Below, one piece after another: positions 1 through 11,289 of a stretch of 64,000 nucleotides of DNA (its first letter is position 1; each line of letters starts with the position of its first letter). Made by a program: the position numbers and the translations under genes. The notes below the pieces were generated by a model. That model had not been told where the DNA came from, searched no databases, and was given only the letters and a program-made list of their open reading frames with translations. Where the stretch lies: contig BQKZ01000267.1 of the NCBI GenBank assembly GCA_036244855.1, positions 82,845-146,844 of the forward strand, given 5' to 3'. This DNA comes from Temnopleurus reevesii (lineage: Eukaryota > Echinodermata > Echinoidea > Temnopleuroida > Temnopleuridae).

Positions 1-315
1 CACTGCAACACTGAGACCACGTGATAAGATGGTGACGCCACTGCAACACCGAGACCACGTGATAAGATGGTGGCGCCACTGCAACACCGAGACCACGTGA
101 TAAGATGAAGGCGCCACTGCAACACTGAGACCACGTGATAAGATGGTGACGTCACTGCAACACTGAGACCACGTGATAAGATGGAGGCGCCACTGCAACA
201 CTAAGACCACGTGATAAGATGGTGACGCCACTGCAACACTAAGACCACGTGATAAGATGGTGACGCCACCGTAACTCTGAACCAACGTGATAAGATAGAG
301 GCGACACTGGAACAT
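1..315. repeat. 38-bp tandem satellite with CACGTG-GATAAG core
   Basis: Eight head-to-tail units of exactly 38 bp begin at 1, 39, 77, 115, 153, 191, 229 and 267, with a ninth decaying after 305. The first seven contain CCACGTGATAAGATG, an E-box overlapping a GATA-type motif; the eighth has lost the E-box (CAACGTGATAAG). Units differ by a few substitutions, mostly just after the core (GGTGACGCC, GGTGGCGCC, GGAGGCGCC); the fourth carries TGACGTCA at 147-154. The array is cut by the left window edge, so its true length is unknown. A transcription-factor role is inference only. Confidence 0.95.
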
Positions 316-3300
316 GTCGAATACCAAAATCTGTACACAAAAATGCGTGCTAGAGAGCGTTGCACAATGTGTAGCGAAAAGTACCCAATAATATAACCTG
401 AGATGATTACTCATTTATCTAAAAAAAAAGAGCATGGTAAAATCTAGCAACATATGAATTTCAGAGTATCAAGTACAGTTCAAAATGTGGTTTCCCCTAA
501 ATGTGGATATAACCTTCTACTTCCAAGTTTCTTAATCGTTTGCAAATATTTGTCTTTGAAAGTTTTATTCAATGATTTATCTGCTTCTCTCTTCCAGAAG
601 ATCGCTCCAACTCAATAACTTTACAGACCATTTTTGCAAAATATATTTCTGTAATATTCTCCAGAATAAGAAACCAAAAGTCGTTCTTTTCCGAAGAAAA
701 ATGTTATTTGCCGCAACATTGAAATATGAAAAATTACAGAGAAGCGCCACCATGAAAAAAATGATTATAAAAGTTGATCATACAGGAAAATGAGACATAT
801 CGTTAAAATGTTACGACTGTAAGACATTGCATGAAAGCAATGGTTATTAAAGCCCAATATGAATCTTTAATGAGAAATATCGATTTGTTTAGCTCTGAGA
901 GATAAAAAAAAAAGCTATGTTTACATCCTTTTAATTGTTTCCTTTCTACTCCATTGCTTTTTCTCACACATGAATCCTATAGGGTGGGGTGGGGCGGTAA
1001 TGATAAAATGAAATCTATTTCTATCTCTCCTAGGGTTGAGGTCATTACGGTAGTAATGTTGAAGTCCTGATCTCTTCTCAATCTCGTCACACGGGCCGAT
1101 GATTGCTGACAATTAATACTCATCACGGACTACTGATGATTTACTCAATAAAATAATTCATTATTTATCAGGTGTTCTCGCTAGATTCCCCAATGTCACT
1201 TCCCTTTGTCGCTCTTAAGCAATCGTCAGTACGAAATGGAATATATGAAGGTTTAAGGTGAAAAAGTCATCCTCATTTACCCCATTAATCAGCGTAACAA
1301 TTTCATCTACCGTATACTTAACTTGTAGAAAAATTGGGAAATGTTTATCCAACGCTATATATATATATACTATCCTTAAAACTATTGTTAAAAATTGTCC
1401 AAGTTCTGTCACAAATGCAAAATTCAACCAGCATATGTTGGTATATTTCAACCGATAGTTGTGTGGACATTATGTTGCCCAGACATTTGGCCAACGACTA
1501 AGAGTGCACAACAGATTGTAAAAGCTTTTAAATATGAAATACAATAATTTGTATTTGCCCTCCGAACATTCCTATTGAGCAAACACCATTCTCATTACAG
1601 TCATTCGTCAAGTTTGGGGGAGAAAGAGACCAAGATTGGCAAGTTCACTGGTGCCATCTTCCGAACTTCAATCTTTCGATTCCTATCCGGTTCGTTTCTC
1701 TTTCAAGAGCAGATCCAGGATTGGAAATGAGGTGGGGTGTGGTGGAAAGACAAAAAGGGGGTCTTTACCTTCAAGAGTGTGAAAGGGTGGAAAGGGGGTT
1801 ACTTAAAAGAAAAGCTTGGATCGGCCAGTCTTTTGTATTTTTAATTCGGTTGTTTTTGCCACACTGATTCTACACTAACATCCAAATTTGATTAAAATTT
1901 TAAATCTAAAAGATTAAAATGTTTATTTCCGTTTTAGATTGGTGCCTAGATTAGCTGCAATATATTATATACATTTACTATCAATCCAAGAAATTTAGTG
2001 ATTATTATTATAACAACATAATATCATTCATTTTTTTTGGCTATAAACGTTTTAGAATTTACAATATTTAAAAAAGACTTTTTTGTTTCATTAGATGTAT
2101 GGAAAAAATCAAATCGTGTAAGAATACTTTCAACAGCACCTTGCACTTATCTAACCAATAAATCTGGCAGTGATTTTCGGTCAACAAAACTTCAATCGCA
2201 GCTTTAATTCCCATAGACTTGTTCACCAATGATCATGCTTATGGGTCTATGACAAGCAGTGAGGGGAGGGAGTGAGGTAAAAAAAAAAAGAGAGAGAAAA
2301 TTTGGAAAGAGGTTTAAGCCTTCAGGTTCATGGCGGTAACAATGGACGAGTCGATGGGTAACGATATGGAATGGTTTGGACCACTGAATCCGTGGGAAAC
2401 TTAGACCAATCAGGTGTTTGGCGTCACCAGGGGTAACGCTCATCTTCTTAACAGGGTTTTTGGGGTGTGATTGCTGCTAATTACTGATTCGTTCCCAAAC
2501 CCTTGTTACTTTCACCAAACTGCCAAAGCGTCTTCCATGGTTCTCGTGAATCACATTAGAGTTTTGACATAAATCCAAAAATAACTTTGATCAATAAGTT
2601 AGTATGACAAGTGTTAAGTTCATTTTAGCTTGTCCTCCATTAACATACAGTAGCAAGTCAATGCACTCATATCTATGTACTCTAAAGAATTCTGAGCAAC
2701 AATTTACTAGATATTGTGTACTGGATCATGCATGTCATTTGAGTGATATTTTGTCTCATAGTGGGTAAAATTTCAAACAATGTTAGTTTTTCAATACTAC
2801 ATCACATTGAGTACATCTTTAACGATATGATGCAAAATATCACCCAAATGATACGGATGTTCACCTTTTTACACAATCTTGAGTAAACTTTTACCCAACC
2901 TTCTTTAGGGTGTGGGTAAACCGACCATTATGGAATATGTAATGTTAATGTATAATTTTCCTTCCTTACATTCAATGATTTTTCCCCTCTTACCAAAATG
3001 ATTTGCCAATATTCACATTTTCTGCTCCAGTTCCTCTTTTCGTAGAAATAAGAATTATTGTTAGGTTTCGCTTAAAAGATCGATGGTATGATATTATATT
3101 TACAATGCAGTGACATCAATGGCACAATTATTGGAGTCAAAAGAACATATATTGACATAGAGAGGGGTACAAATGTACATTTAATTTTTGGATAAAGGAT
3201 CAATTTCTGATAAACTTATCGAATAATTATACAAAGGTGATAAAAAATCATTTTTATTCCAAATCACGCCATTCGTGATTTGAGCCTTTATTTCAAAGTA

Positions 3301-4111
3301 AGAAAAGAAAATGACCTTTATGTAAAATGTGGTGATAGATAGTTGAAATATGCATCCAGTTAATCAATTCAATAGAATAGGTAAAAGAAAACGACCGAAC
3401 TGATCAGCCTATTATCGAATGACAGTAATTTTCCGGAGCAACATTTTGTTAGATGGTGTTCTTCTTGATAAAAGAATAAAAATAAAATGAACTCTCTGTT
3501 CACTTTGCAAAGCTTATGAACAAAAGCTAAAGATTAAGTACACATATTAAACACGTCATCGATTTAGATTCTATTTCAAACCTTTAATATCCTTTGAAAG
3601 AAAATTATAACGATAAAACTGTATGCGTTGCGTATAATATAATCGAGTGAAGTGGAGAGATTCAATGTCAATGTTAATTTGAGTTCCAAACCGTTGCGCT
3701 TGACTGAGATTTTTAGCGGTTCCATACACAAGTGATGCCCGCACATAATTATCGTCTGATGGATGAACTACAGACCACAGCTATGTAACTATATTTTCAT
3801 GAGAACGAATCAGAGACAATGTTCTTTATTCGACCCTCAAATGGGCTGAAAGCTGTGTTATATTTAACTGATATTTATTTTGTTTATTATATACAATATA
3901 CAGAATAATTGTAAAGTGTGTCATAGATAGAATGTAATGAAAATGTGCTCAGAGAAAAAAAAAGGTGCCATGTTTTGCTCAATGTTTTCGCTCAATAGGC
4001 ACAGTGTAACTTGGGCAACAGCCTTCCATTTTGGGAGTGTGTAAAAAAAATGGTACACCCCGGTCGCACTCCGAATGTCAATTTTGTTTAAGTATATGAT
4101 GAATAGCTTAT
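316..4111. other. unique AT-rich intergenic DNA
   Basis: No convincing gene, RNA or mobile element is visible. ORFs are short (up to 79 codons), several need non-ATG starts, and none has a coherent splice context. Local features are homopurine runs near 421 and 2,276-2,300 and a G-rich patch near 1,725-1,800. Composition is uniformly AT-rich and resembles intergenic DNA. Confidence 0.6.
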
Positions 4112-4118
4112 AGAGAGA

Positions 4119-4152
<34 letters not shown>
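4112..4152. repeat. (GA)n microsatellite
   Basis: About 40 bp of GA dinucleotides with one GGG interruption, continuing into a purine-rich GAGA/GGAG stretch to about 4,200. No gene overlaps it. Confidence 0.95.
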
Positions 4153-4155
<3 letters not shown>

Positions 4156-4756
4156 TAAGAGAGAGATGAGAGAAAGGGGAGGAGTTAGGGATGGAGAGAT
4201 AGTGGAGGATAAAGGGTTGATAGTTTGAAGGGCTAGACTGGTTTTGTGGTTTGTGTAAATCACTTTCTAAAAGGCCTTCCTCTTAAATCTTGGAAATAAC
4301 GGTTTTATTGTATTAAAACCTTAGAAATAAGATAAAAAAGAAAGGATTGAAAATCAAGAAAAGGTAAAACGATATAAACAAAGCCCATGAAACGACGATG
4401 AGAAGATTTTGAGGATGATCAGATTAGATTACAAGTTTAACTCTCTTCAATTTGAAAGAGAAATCTGGCTGAACTTTAGGCGTTCCTATTACCATGATTT
4501 TTAGTTCTGATGAGATAATACTAATTCGGATTAGTCCTTATACTCTATTCTCTTGCCTCTCAGAAGGCTCAGTTTGGAACAAAGGAAGGTCTTTTCAGCA
4601 AAGGATATGCATGATATAAGCCTATCACGTCCAAATCCTATCACATTTTCACACGATTTCCATCTTTTTTCTTTGATTTTGTTTCTTATTCTGTCCTCTG
4701 ACAGTGGTTCTCCGTATATATGAAACTTAGTATCCCCTCATATTGTGTCTTCCTTT

Positions 4757-5190
4757 TCACGCACGCACATGCACTCACGCACACACATATACACACCACT
4801 ATGCATCATACATATATCCGCAAGCGCACACACAGAAATATGAATAATATACTTAACAAATATATAACCAGATACACACACACACAAACACACACACAAC
4901 ATGTACACCTGTAAATCTTTGAATTCTCTCTCTTTTCGTCTTTTTTGCATAAATAATTAATCATACACATGCACTCGCACTAATACATACGCACCTCTAT
5001 GAAAAAAAATTGTTTATTGCACATTACTATCCATAGACACACACACAAATAGACATCCTTTCATATAAACACACGCAGTTTCTTTCAAACTTTTTTATGT
5101 ACAATATTTTTCTTTCGCTCTCCCTCACACACACACACAAAACACACACACATACATGCATACACATACAAACGTGCACGCACAAATATA
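4757..5190. repeat. CA-rich low-complexity tract
   Basis: Several runs of (CA)n and CACG/CATA variants spread over about 430 bp, separated by AT-rich spacers. Frames crossing it on both strands give only Thr/His-rich or Cys/Val-rich artefacts and are not called as genes. Confidence 0.9.
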
Positions 5191-6021
5191 TATGCATGCA
5201 CAATTTATTCACTTCTCTCTCACATTAAAAGAAAAGTTTACACGTAAATAATAATATTCAATAGGAGAAGAAAAATCAGATGACAACAACAAAAAAAGAA
5301 GAAAATCGGATATAATTTTTCTTAAAATGAAAAACTCGGGAAATAAGTGAAAAACTTTGAACCAATTGCCTGCTACTTATACGCAGACAATTCTATCAAT
5401 TGCGCCATGTTAATTTTCAAAGATAATTCTTGATGGAAAATGTACAATTTTCCACAAAAGTCAAGTGTAACCAAAATTATGGCGTTAAACAAAGTATTTT
5501 TTCCATTCATGCGCAAGAACTATCATGAATGTGTGAGTAGGAATCTGAATATTAGCATTAAAACAAAATTGTTATTTTATCATACTTGAGAACCATTCTT
5601 TGTATAATTCTAGGTACGTAGTGCTACAAAAGACTCATGTGACTTTGGAAAAATAAAAATATTTCTCATGTACGAGTTCATATAGGATTATACAGAACCT
5701 GTGTATAGGATCAACATCACCTCCAAATTTTGGTACTGGGTACTCCTCAAATACAAAACGATGCCATCTTCAATGGTGTGGGGGTGGTGGTGGATGTGTT
5801 ATTTGGTGTTAACCCTTGTGTGTACGTTTCAATACTATTATTCTATTGGACATTACCAATTCAATGAACAGGCGCCTATAACATAAAAGAAATACAATTA
5901 ATTTTGTAATTAATCGTATCTCTTTGGTACACACTTTGCCATAGAATTATAATCAATATTATGATTAATATTTTATGTTACAGGCCCAAGGTGTCTGTAA
6001 CATAAAAGATGCAATTAAGAC

Positions 6022-6143
6022 ACCGGTCGCATAGGGGCCCGGGAGCAACACGATTCAACACGACTCTTTGTTTATTCACAACTGCCTCAGAACAAAGAGT
6101 CGTGTTGAATCGTGTTGCTTCCGGGGCCCTATGTGACGGGGGC
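6022..6143. mobile_element. foldback hairpin element, copy A
   Basis: A short palindromic element whose two arms of about 50 bp pair around a loop at about 6,071-6,090. Arms contain GGAGCAACACGATTCAACA and its complement. It is the most divergent of three local copies: its arms carry CAACACGACTCTTTGTT where B and C carry a CACCCCGACTC type. Every frame through it reads similarly on both strands, which explains the spurious 144-codon minus-strand ORF here. Confidence 0.85.
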
Positions 6144-6147
6144 TTAA

Positions 6148-6277
6148 AGCCCTGATCACATAGGACCCCGGAAGCAACACGATTCACCCCGACTCGTTGT
6201 TCTGAGGCAGTTAACTGTGAATTAACAAAGAGTCGGGGTGAATCGTGTTGCTTCCGGGGTCCTATGTGACCGGGGCA
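6148..6277. mobile_element. foldback hairpin element, copy B
   Basis: About 130 bp. The arm (CACATAGGACCCCGGAAGC and onward) is almost a perfect reverse complement of the distal arm, which ends GTGACCGGGGC. The loop contains GAGGCAGTTAACTGTGAATT, itself holding the palindrome AGTTAACT. It sits 4 bp after copy A in the same orientation. Confidence 0.9.
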
Positions 6278-6372
6278 TAAGATGGCAAAATGTGTACCAT
6301 AGAGAAGCGATTGATTTTCAATTTGTCGCATCTCTTTTATGTAACAGGCCCCAGGAGTGCCCGTTATTTTTA

Positions 6373-6502
6373 AGCCCCGGTCACATAGGACCCCGGAAGC
6401 AACACGATTCACCCAGACTCGTTGTTCTGAGGCAGTTAACTGTGAATTGACAAAAAGTCGGGGTGAATCGTGTTGCTTCCGGGGTCCTATGTGACCAGGG
6501 CA
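6373..6502. mobile_element. foldback hairpin element, copy C
   Basis: Nearly identical to copy B in arms and loop (differences such as ACCCAGACTC for ACCCCGACTC), and placed just outside the right arm of the larger inverted-repeat element. Near identity of B and C implies recent duplication or recent insertion of a young family. Confidence 0.9.
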
Positions 6503-7671
6503 TTACCCAATGAATCAATTTGCTATGAACTCTCAGTGGCAGTGGAGAAGTGATACATTGTACGCTCTGAAAAGACGCGTGTGTGTGCTGTCGACACATG
6601 TTAATGCATGACGTGGAAGGCTATCAAACCGTGACACAGTTGATATTTAAAAAATCTTTCTACCACTCTCTTCGAAAAAGATTACACAAGGATAAATTAA
6701 TCGGATTGATGTACAAATTAAGTTCCTTGTGACGAGTTCACTTAATGTCGATAAAACCTTATGCATAAAAATGGAGACGAAATGCTTTGAAAATGGAATT
6801 ATATTCAAAGATAATAGGGTTATTGGAGATGGGTGATCGTGAGAAAAAAGACCCCAAATTTTTTTATTCACAATGACACAACTTCTGATTGTTTAAATAC
6901 AATGCTTTTAACAATCTCTTATGTCTACTTTGAAAGCATTGAAATGATGAGAAGTTTCTTAGCTGATAATCGTTCAATGTACACGTGTTTCTGATTATAT
7001 TCTATAAGTGGATGATGTCTGCAACAATCAGTGGCATTATGTTGCTTTATTCGTTGGATTCATGAGTGATACGTAATTTGAAAAGTACAACTTATTCAAA
7101 AGTAATGTATAACATAAGACGCACTCATTTGACCGATGTAGAATGAATAAGAATCAAATTATCTTTGGTTTTTCCTGGGAGAATATGAAAGGCGATTTAT
7201 TGTTCATGACAATCTCAATCTCCTCACTCACATGTTATCGGTTTACGGTTTTATATTGTAAGAATTAGATAATCGGTTTGTCTTCTATTTGAAGTTGTAT
7301 TGTGAACATATTATCTACCCATCCAAACCACAATCCTTTGGGAGAAAGCAGCTTTGATTCAGTTAATGCCTCAAATGCAACTAATTCCATAAACCGATTT
7401 TGTGGAGGGTATCGCGTCTATAATGTCAATGTGGCTATATTCACAATAAACACTGTGATCAGAAGGGACAAAGGACTGGGACAAAGTAGACAATTTCTTT
7501 CAAGCGTTCACAATATCTTCATTATCACAAAAGGAAGAACCAGTTGCAACTGTTGTTTAATATTGTCCACACAATACGAGAATGATGGTAAAAATTGTTG
7601 TGTATGCATCAAAATATTGTCAATGCTTGAATGGAGGTTGTATACTTTGTCCCAAGTCTTTTTCTTTTCAG
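6503..7671. other. intergenic, no clear feature
   Basis: AT-rich unique sequence. A 130-codon plus-strand frame (7,302-7,694) starts at GTG rather than ATG, resembles no family I know, and is opposed by frames on the other strand; it is not called as a gene. Nothing else is supported. Confidence 0.5.
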
Positions 7672-7824
7672 CTCCAAGTGGAGGTCTACAGTAATGTCTG
7701 TCATTGTCCGTGGTACATGTCTGTGCGATCACGAAATGCTAGTCTGAGAACTATTCATAAGGATGATTTCTTCAAAATGTTTTATAACCAAATTAAGGAC
7801 ATCGGACATATGCATTATGAATGA
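7672..7824 (+). CDS. candidate terminal exon, unknown protein
   Basis: A strong acceptor (TTTTTCTTTTCAG, AG at 7,670-7,671) precedes an open frame of 50 codons ending in TGA at 7,822-7,824, entered in phase 0. The predicted peptide is mixed and not low-complexity (it contains CHCPWYMSV and DDFFKMFYNQI). No upstream exon was identified and no AATAAA follows closely; the nearest A-rich signal is about 870 bp on. A chance ORF behind a chance acceptor is quite possible in sequence of this composition. Confidence 0.2.
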   Translation, partial: LQVEVYSNVCHCPWYMSVRSRNASLRTIHKDDFFKMFYNQIKDIGHMHYE

Positions 7825-7964
7825 AAAAGTCATCTGGGTTCATCGTTTTTAATTCAGAGCAAAAGAAAAATCAGCGTTAAACAAAACCGTTTTAGTTCAG
7901 TACAATCTGGCAAATGTTGTCTTCACTTAATTGATTACTTCTCTTAAATAGACAATCAGTTTCT

Positions 7965-8273
7965 TTAAATCGTTTTATCTTCTTTACTATCTAATGAATA
8001 ACTGCCCTTACGAACACTAGCTTGCGACGTAAATGTCAGTGGATCGTTAATTTTATCACAAATTTCCCAAAGTTGTGCCAAATTGAAAGTACTTCTTCCG
8101 ACTTCGGGGAAGCGGAATAAAGAAAGTCCGGATGAACAATTTCCTCTAATCGTGTCCAATGGATAACCGGTATCCGGATCCGATGGGATATTTATTGAGG
8201 AAACCAAATATCCGGTTTGATAGCTCCTATCACTGCATTGCACGTGGGATGGTAAGGGTCGAGACTTCCACAA
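7965..8273 (-). pseudogene. possible exon or gene fragment, unknown family
   Basis: A minus-strand frame of about 100 codons with mixed, protein-like composition and CpG-containing codons (residues such as DPDTGYPLDTIRGNC and AQLWEICDK) stands out from its AT-rich surroundings. It has no ATG: the frame opens at a TTG right after an in-frame TGA, and it closes with TAA. A weak acceptor (GCAATGCAG) occurs near 8,232. This could be an internal exon, a relic of a gene or retroelement, or chance. I do not recognise the domain. Confidence 0.25.
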
Positions 8274-9067
8274 ATGTCAGGGAATCCAAACAAATCAAGG
8301 CTAAAATTAATCATCAATTGGTTATTCTACGGTGATTATTATCGCTTTTCATTTTGTGGTATGTTTTCATAATCGTTAAATGGTCTGGTGGGAATTTTTT
8401 TCTTGGCGGGAAGAAGATTTTTTTTCCCCGGAAGTTTGAGGTCAAATAATCTTCCTAAAATGCAATAATTAGTACTTAAGTGTGAAATGGGAAACGATGT
8501 ATGATGTAAAAGAGAAGTCTTGTCACTTATATCTATGATTTATCATATTCTGGAATTTTCCGCAGAGAAAAGTTCGTATAAAATCTTTGTCCTTTCCGCT
8601 TCAACACGCACCTTATTCTCTCAAACTTTTGATGCTCATTAATGATTCCTCCAAAAACCATGCAGTAACACCGAAGTGATATTCTAACACTTTAAATAAA
8701 AAAAAAATGATTCTTAACAAGAAAGTTTCATGTAAATCTCGCGATTCTCATAAAGTGGCATATTGATAGGCGGGTGTTAAATGCAAATTTGATGCGTTCT
8801 TGACGTAAGGTTGTACTCGACAACCCTATAAAGCCCCCTGTGTATAGAGAATGCATAAAAATGTAGTAGTATACCCGCCTAGTAACTCTTTATACAAAAT
8901 CGTTATAAAGGTAAAACTGTGTGATTAGGGATTTCTATAACATGGTGATATGTGAGGTTTGCCAGGACATCTAGAACAATAACCAAATTCGAGGTGCGCA
9001 CGGGTCACAATATTTAGAGTTGGTATTTGGGTCAAGCTCTTACTCACCTTTCCGTTTTCCACCTCAT
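8274..9067. other. intergenic, nothing recognised
   Basis: AT-rich unique sequence with short A and T runs. No ORF or repeat of interest was seen. Confidence 0.5.
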
Positions 9068-9154
9068 TTTCATCTTCATCATCATCTTCATCATCATCTT
9101 CATCATCATCATCATCATCTCTATCATCATCGTCATCTTCATTGTTTTGTTTTT
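9068..9154. repeat. (CATCTT)/(CAT)n compound microsatellite
   Basis: CATCTTCATCATCATCTT-type units for about 85 bp, degenerating into CGT/CTT variants. The His/Phe/Ile-rich ORFs across it are repeat artefacts. T-rich sequence follows to about 9,230. Confidence 0.95.
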
Positions 9155-9563
9155 GTTTTTTGTTTGTTTCTTTCTTCGTTTCATCCTACTTCCTTTGTTT
9201 TGTTACATTATCTTAATGTTTTTTTTGTAAATAATATACAGGTATAAGCAATATCTGTGCTCATTATGTTAAATCCTAATACAAATTTGCCGCAAAATAG
9301 TATTGTAGCACTACATGTAAAGAAACCATTGCATTGTATTTTTGTAACTAAAGACATGTATCATACAAGCTTGCTTTTCAACATGTCCTTTTCTGTTTTA
9401 GTTTTATTTTTTTGCAAATCTGCAAACTTTATATTAAGTATAATTTTATGCCTTAAACATTCATTTTCTTTTTTTCTAGTAAAAATGTATTAATATATAT
9501 TCATGTTCATTTAATTGTTTGTTTGTTATGAAAAAAATGAAAGAAAACAGAATGAATAAATAT
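9155..9563. other. T-rich stretch before the TCAA repeat
   Basis: A T-rich stretch followed by unique AT-rich sequence and an AATGAATAAATAT motif near 9,550. Together with the following TCAA repeat this resembles the 3' end of a retroelement or an mRNA, but no coding part precedes it. Confidence 0.3.
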
Positions 9564-9592
9564 ATCAATCAATCAATAAATCAATCAATCAA
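9564..9592. repeat. (TCAA)n microsatellite
   Basis: A short TCAA/TAAA tetranucleotide run directly after AATGAATAAATAT. Such tails are common at non-LTR retroelement 3' ends, but no element body was identified upstream. Confidence 0.8.
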
Positions 9593-10159
9593 AAGCCTAT
9601 ATCGACAGTTCACCCTTTACCCAACACTGGACAACATACTGTTGACACAACTATTGGTTGAGATAATTACAATTTTCTTTGGTCAAAACATTGGACTTAC
9701 ATTTTCAGTGTTTTCTGTTACTTTCAGAGCTCCTAAAATGTTCTTGACTTGTAATAAAGTTTTTCAGCAAAGCTCTGAATTCAAAACCCGACTTGTACAT
9801 CGAAAGTAAAGCTGACCATACTTAAAAATTAATTCAAGAACTAGTGCAGCTAACGGATTAAGATGCCATAGGAAAACTAGACTGATGACAATATTTAAAG
9901 GTTTCGTTGTATTCAAGCAATCCGTGCGATGGAGACAAGTGAATGTGGAAAACAATAGCATCATTAGACGGTATCATCTATGTAGTATTTAGACTGATCT
10001 AAAACTCATTAGTGTTTATGCTTTGGTGATTACTTTCTTTTCGTTTTCTTCTTGGGATAAAGACGTCGATTGGTTTGATTGATTTCTTTAGATTCGTCCC
10101 GACTCTCTGACTACATGATCTGGTAATGTTTATCATGCATTGACCAAAATAAAAATTCA
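9593..10159. other. intergenic, nothing recognised
   Basis: Unique sequence with only short ORFs (up to 96 codons, overlapping on both strands). No feature is supported. Confidence 0.5.
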
Positions 10160-10187
10160 AGAGATAGAAAGAGAGAGAGAGAGTGAG

Positions 10188-10222
<35 letters not shown>
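10160..10222. repeat. (GA)n microsatellite
   Basis: About 60 bp of mostly GA dinucleotides with a few AAA and GTG interruptions. Confidence 0.95.
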
Positions 10223-10224
<2 letters not shown>

Positions 10225-10309
10225 GTGACAGAGAATTTGAGTTTTAGGGCGTGTATCATTCAACTTTTGAATATTCACGCCAGGAGAAGAAGCGAGAAAG
10301 AGGGCCCAA

Positions 10310-10430
10310 CACCTTGTACGTCACCATCCGAAAGACGCGACCGGGGCTCGAATCCGCAGCCCACGAACCCACCCAGGTCAATTTGTGACTGTCCCAAATA
10401 TAGCTTGATTTCAGGCGCTCGCCACCAACA
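10310..10430 (-). mobile_element. possible tRNA-derived SINE fragment
   Basis: On the minus strand a box-B-like GGATTCGAGCCCC lies at about 10,335-10,347. A box-A-like TGGTGGCGAGCG lies about 75 nt upstream in that strand, wider than in a normal tRNA. The block is more GC-rich than its flanks and includes a GCGAGCGCC motif. The wide A-B spacing and lack of a recognisable tail keep this tentative. Confidence 0.3.
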
Positions 10431-10472
10431 TGATGACTTGTAATTAACGCATATTTTTATATTTACTATGCG

Positions 10473-10662
10473 ATGAGTCTACGGAGTCCGTAAACCAATC
10501 GTACCCATCATATATGGCGGTGAGTCTACGGAGTCCGTAAACCAATCGTACCCATCATATATAGCGGTGAGTCTACAGAGTCCGTAAACCAATCGTACCC
10601 ATCATATATAGCGGTGAGTCTACGGAGTCCGTAAACCAATCTTACCCATCATATATAGCGGT
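10473..10662. repeat. 47-bp tandem repeat, four units
   Basis: TGAGTCTAC begins at 10,474, 10,521, 10,568 and 10,615, an exact 47-bp period. Three of the four units contain the odd-centred palindrome ACGGAGTCCGT (ACAGAGTCCGT in the third), and all have CCAATC and CCCATCATATAT. Units are over 95% alike, so the expansion is recent. It abuts a GC-rich block of unknown origin on the right. Confidence 0.95.
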
Positions 10663-11020
10663 CTCTGCACATGCAGCTGCAAGGAGGCTGATATGATTTC
10701 GCGCAGTTTCACGAAATTCGCAACCTCTACGATTAGCTACACGTCGTAGGTGGCATCGCAGAGTCCCTATAAAAGAAAGGTGACATCTTTCGACCGTCAT
10801 CGTACGATCCCCGTTCGCTCTCTGTGTAGGAGCCGTATGATGATTCCATACTTTTCGCGGAGACTGCAGAATGACAGCTATGGTATTACACAATAGGTTG
10901 GCCACGAGGCCCAGAAGATAAAATTGCACGATGTCTACAGACAATGCACACATTCACGCCGTACATAGGCCGTACGAATCCAGCACAATCGTACGGAAAT
11001 CGTAGACGATCCGCAGTAAA
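10663..11020. mobile_element. CGTACG-rich block, probable decayed mobile element
   Basis: About 360 bp, clearly richer in GC and CpG than its flanks, with repeated CGTACG, CCGTAC and TCGTAGA words in both orientations (TCGTACGATC, GCCGTACGAATC, AATCGTACGGAAATCG). A 103-codon ATG-initiated minus-strand ORF (10,642-10,953) runs through it and into the tandem array, resembles no family, and is treated as incidental. Element ends and target duplication were not defined. Confidence 0.4.
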
Positions 11021-11289
11021 TGCAAACGTGTCATTATAGGACCTTGGCAAGGACTTTTACGCATGTCAGGTCATCCATATAACATCCTCGTATAATTACG
11101 AGACGAAGAGGAATATAATTGATTGGGGGAAACCCCTTTATTAACGACTCTTAAAAATCGTGCGTACTTTTAATCCAAAGGAGTCAATATAAAGAAATTC
11201 TATTTCTGCAGAGAAGGTATTAATCAAACTTTGAGGAGATGTTTCATTAAGTTAATTAATCTATTTGCCTAAAATAATAATTGATGGAG

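Larger units (their letters stand above)
5871..6352. mobile_element. large inverted-repeat MITE-like element with nested hairpins
   Basis: The left arm (5,871-5,942) is an imperfect reverse complement of the right arm (6,282-6,352). The outer ends resemble GGGGCCTGTTACATAAAAG, and the inner ends share GGTACACA(C/T)TTTGCCAT. A separate perfect 12-bp stem (5,971-5,982 with 5,996-6,007) repeats the same terminal motif inside the element, suggesting insertion of related ends into one another. No transposase frame is present, so it would be non-autonomous. The family is not identified. Two copies of a different hairpin (6,022-6,277) lie between the arms. Confidence 0.7.

Noticed and set aside
5978..6412. 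144-codon minus-strand ORF and 70-codon plus-strand ORF with the same MNRVASGVLCD peptide
   Set aside because: Both are readings of the palindromic hairpin copies, which encode the same peptide on either strand.
10473..10662. Hammerhead ribozyme in the 47-bp array (first unit reads CGATGAGTC...CCGTAAAC)
   Set aside because: The required CUGAUGA and GAAA cores are absent; other units read CGGTGAGTC, and the remaining catalytic positions do not match.
10642..10953. 103-codon ATG-initiated minus-strand ORF
   Set aside because: Lies across the CGTACG block and the tandem array; its C-terminal part is repeat sequence and no family is recognised.
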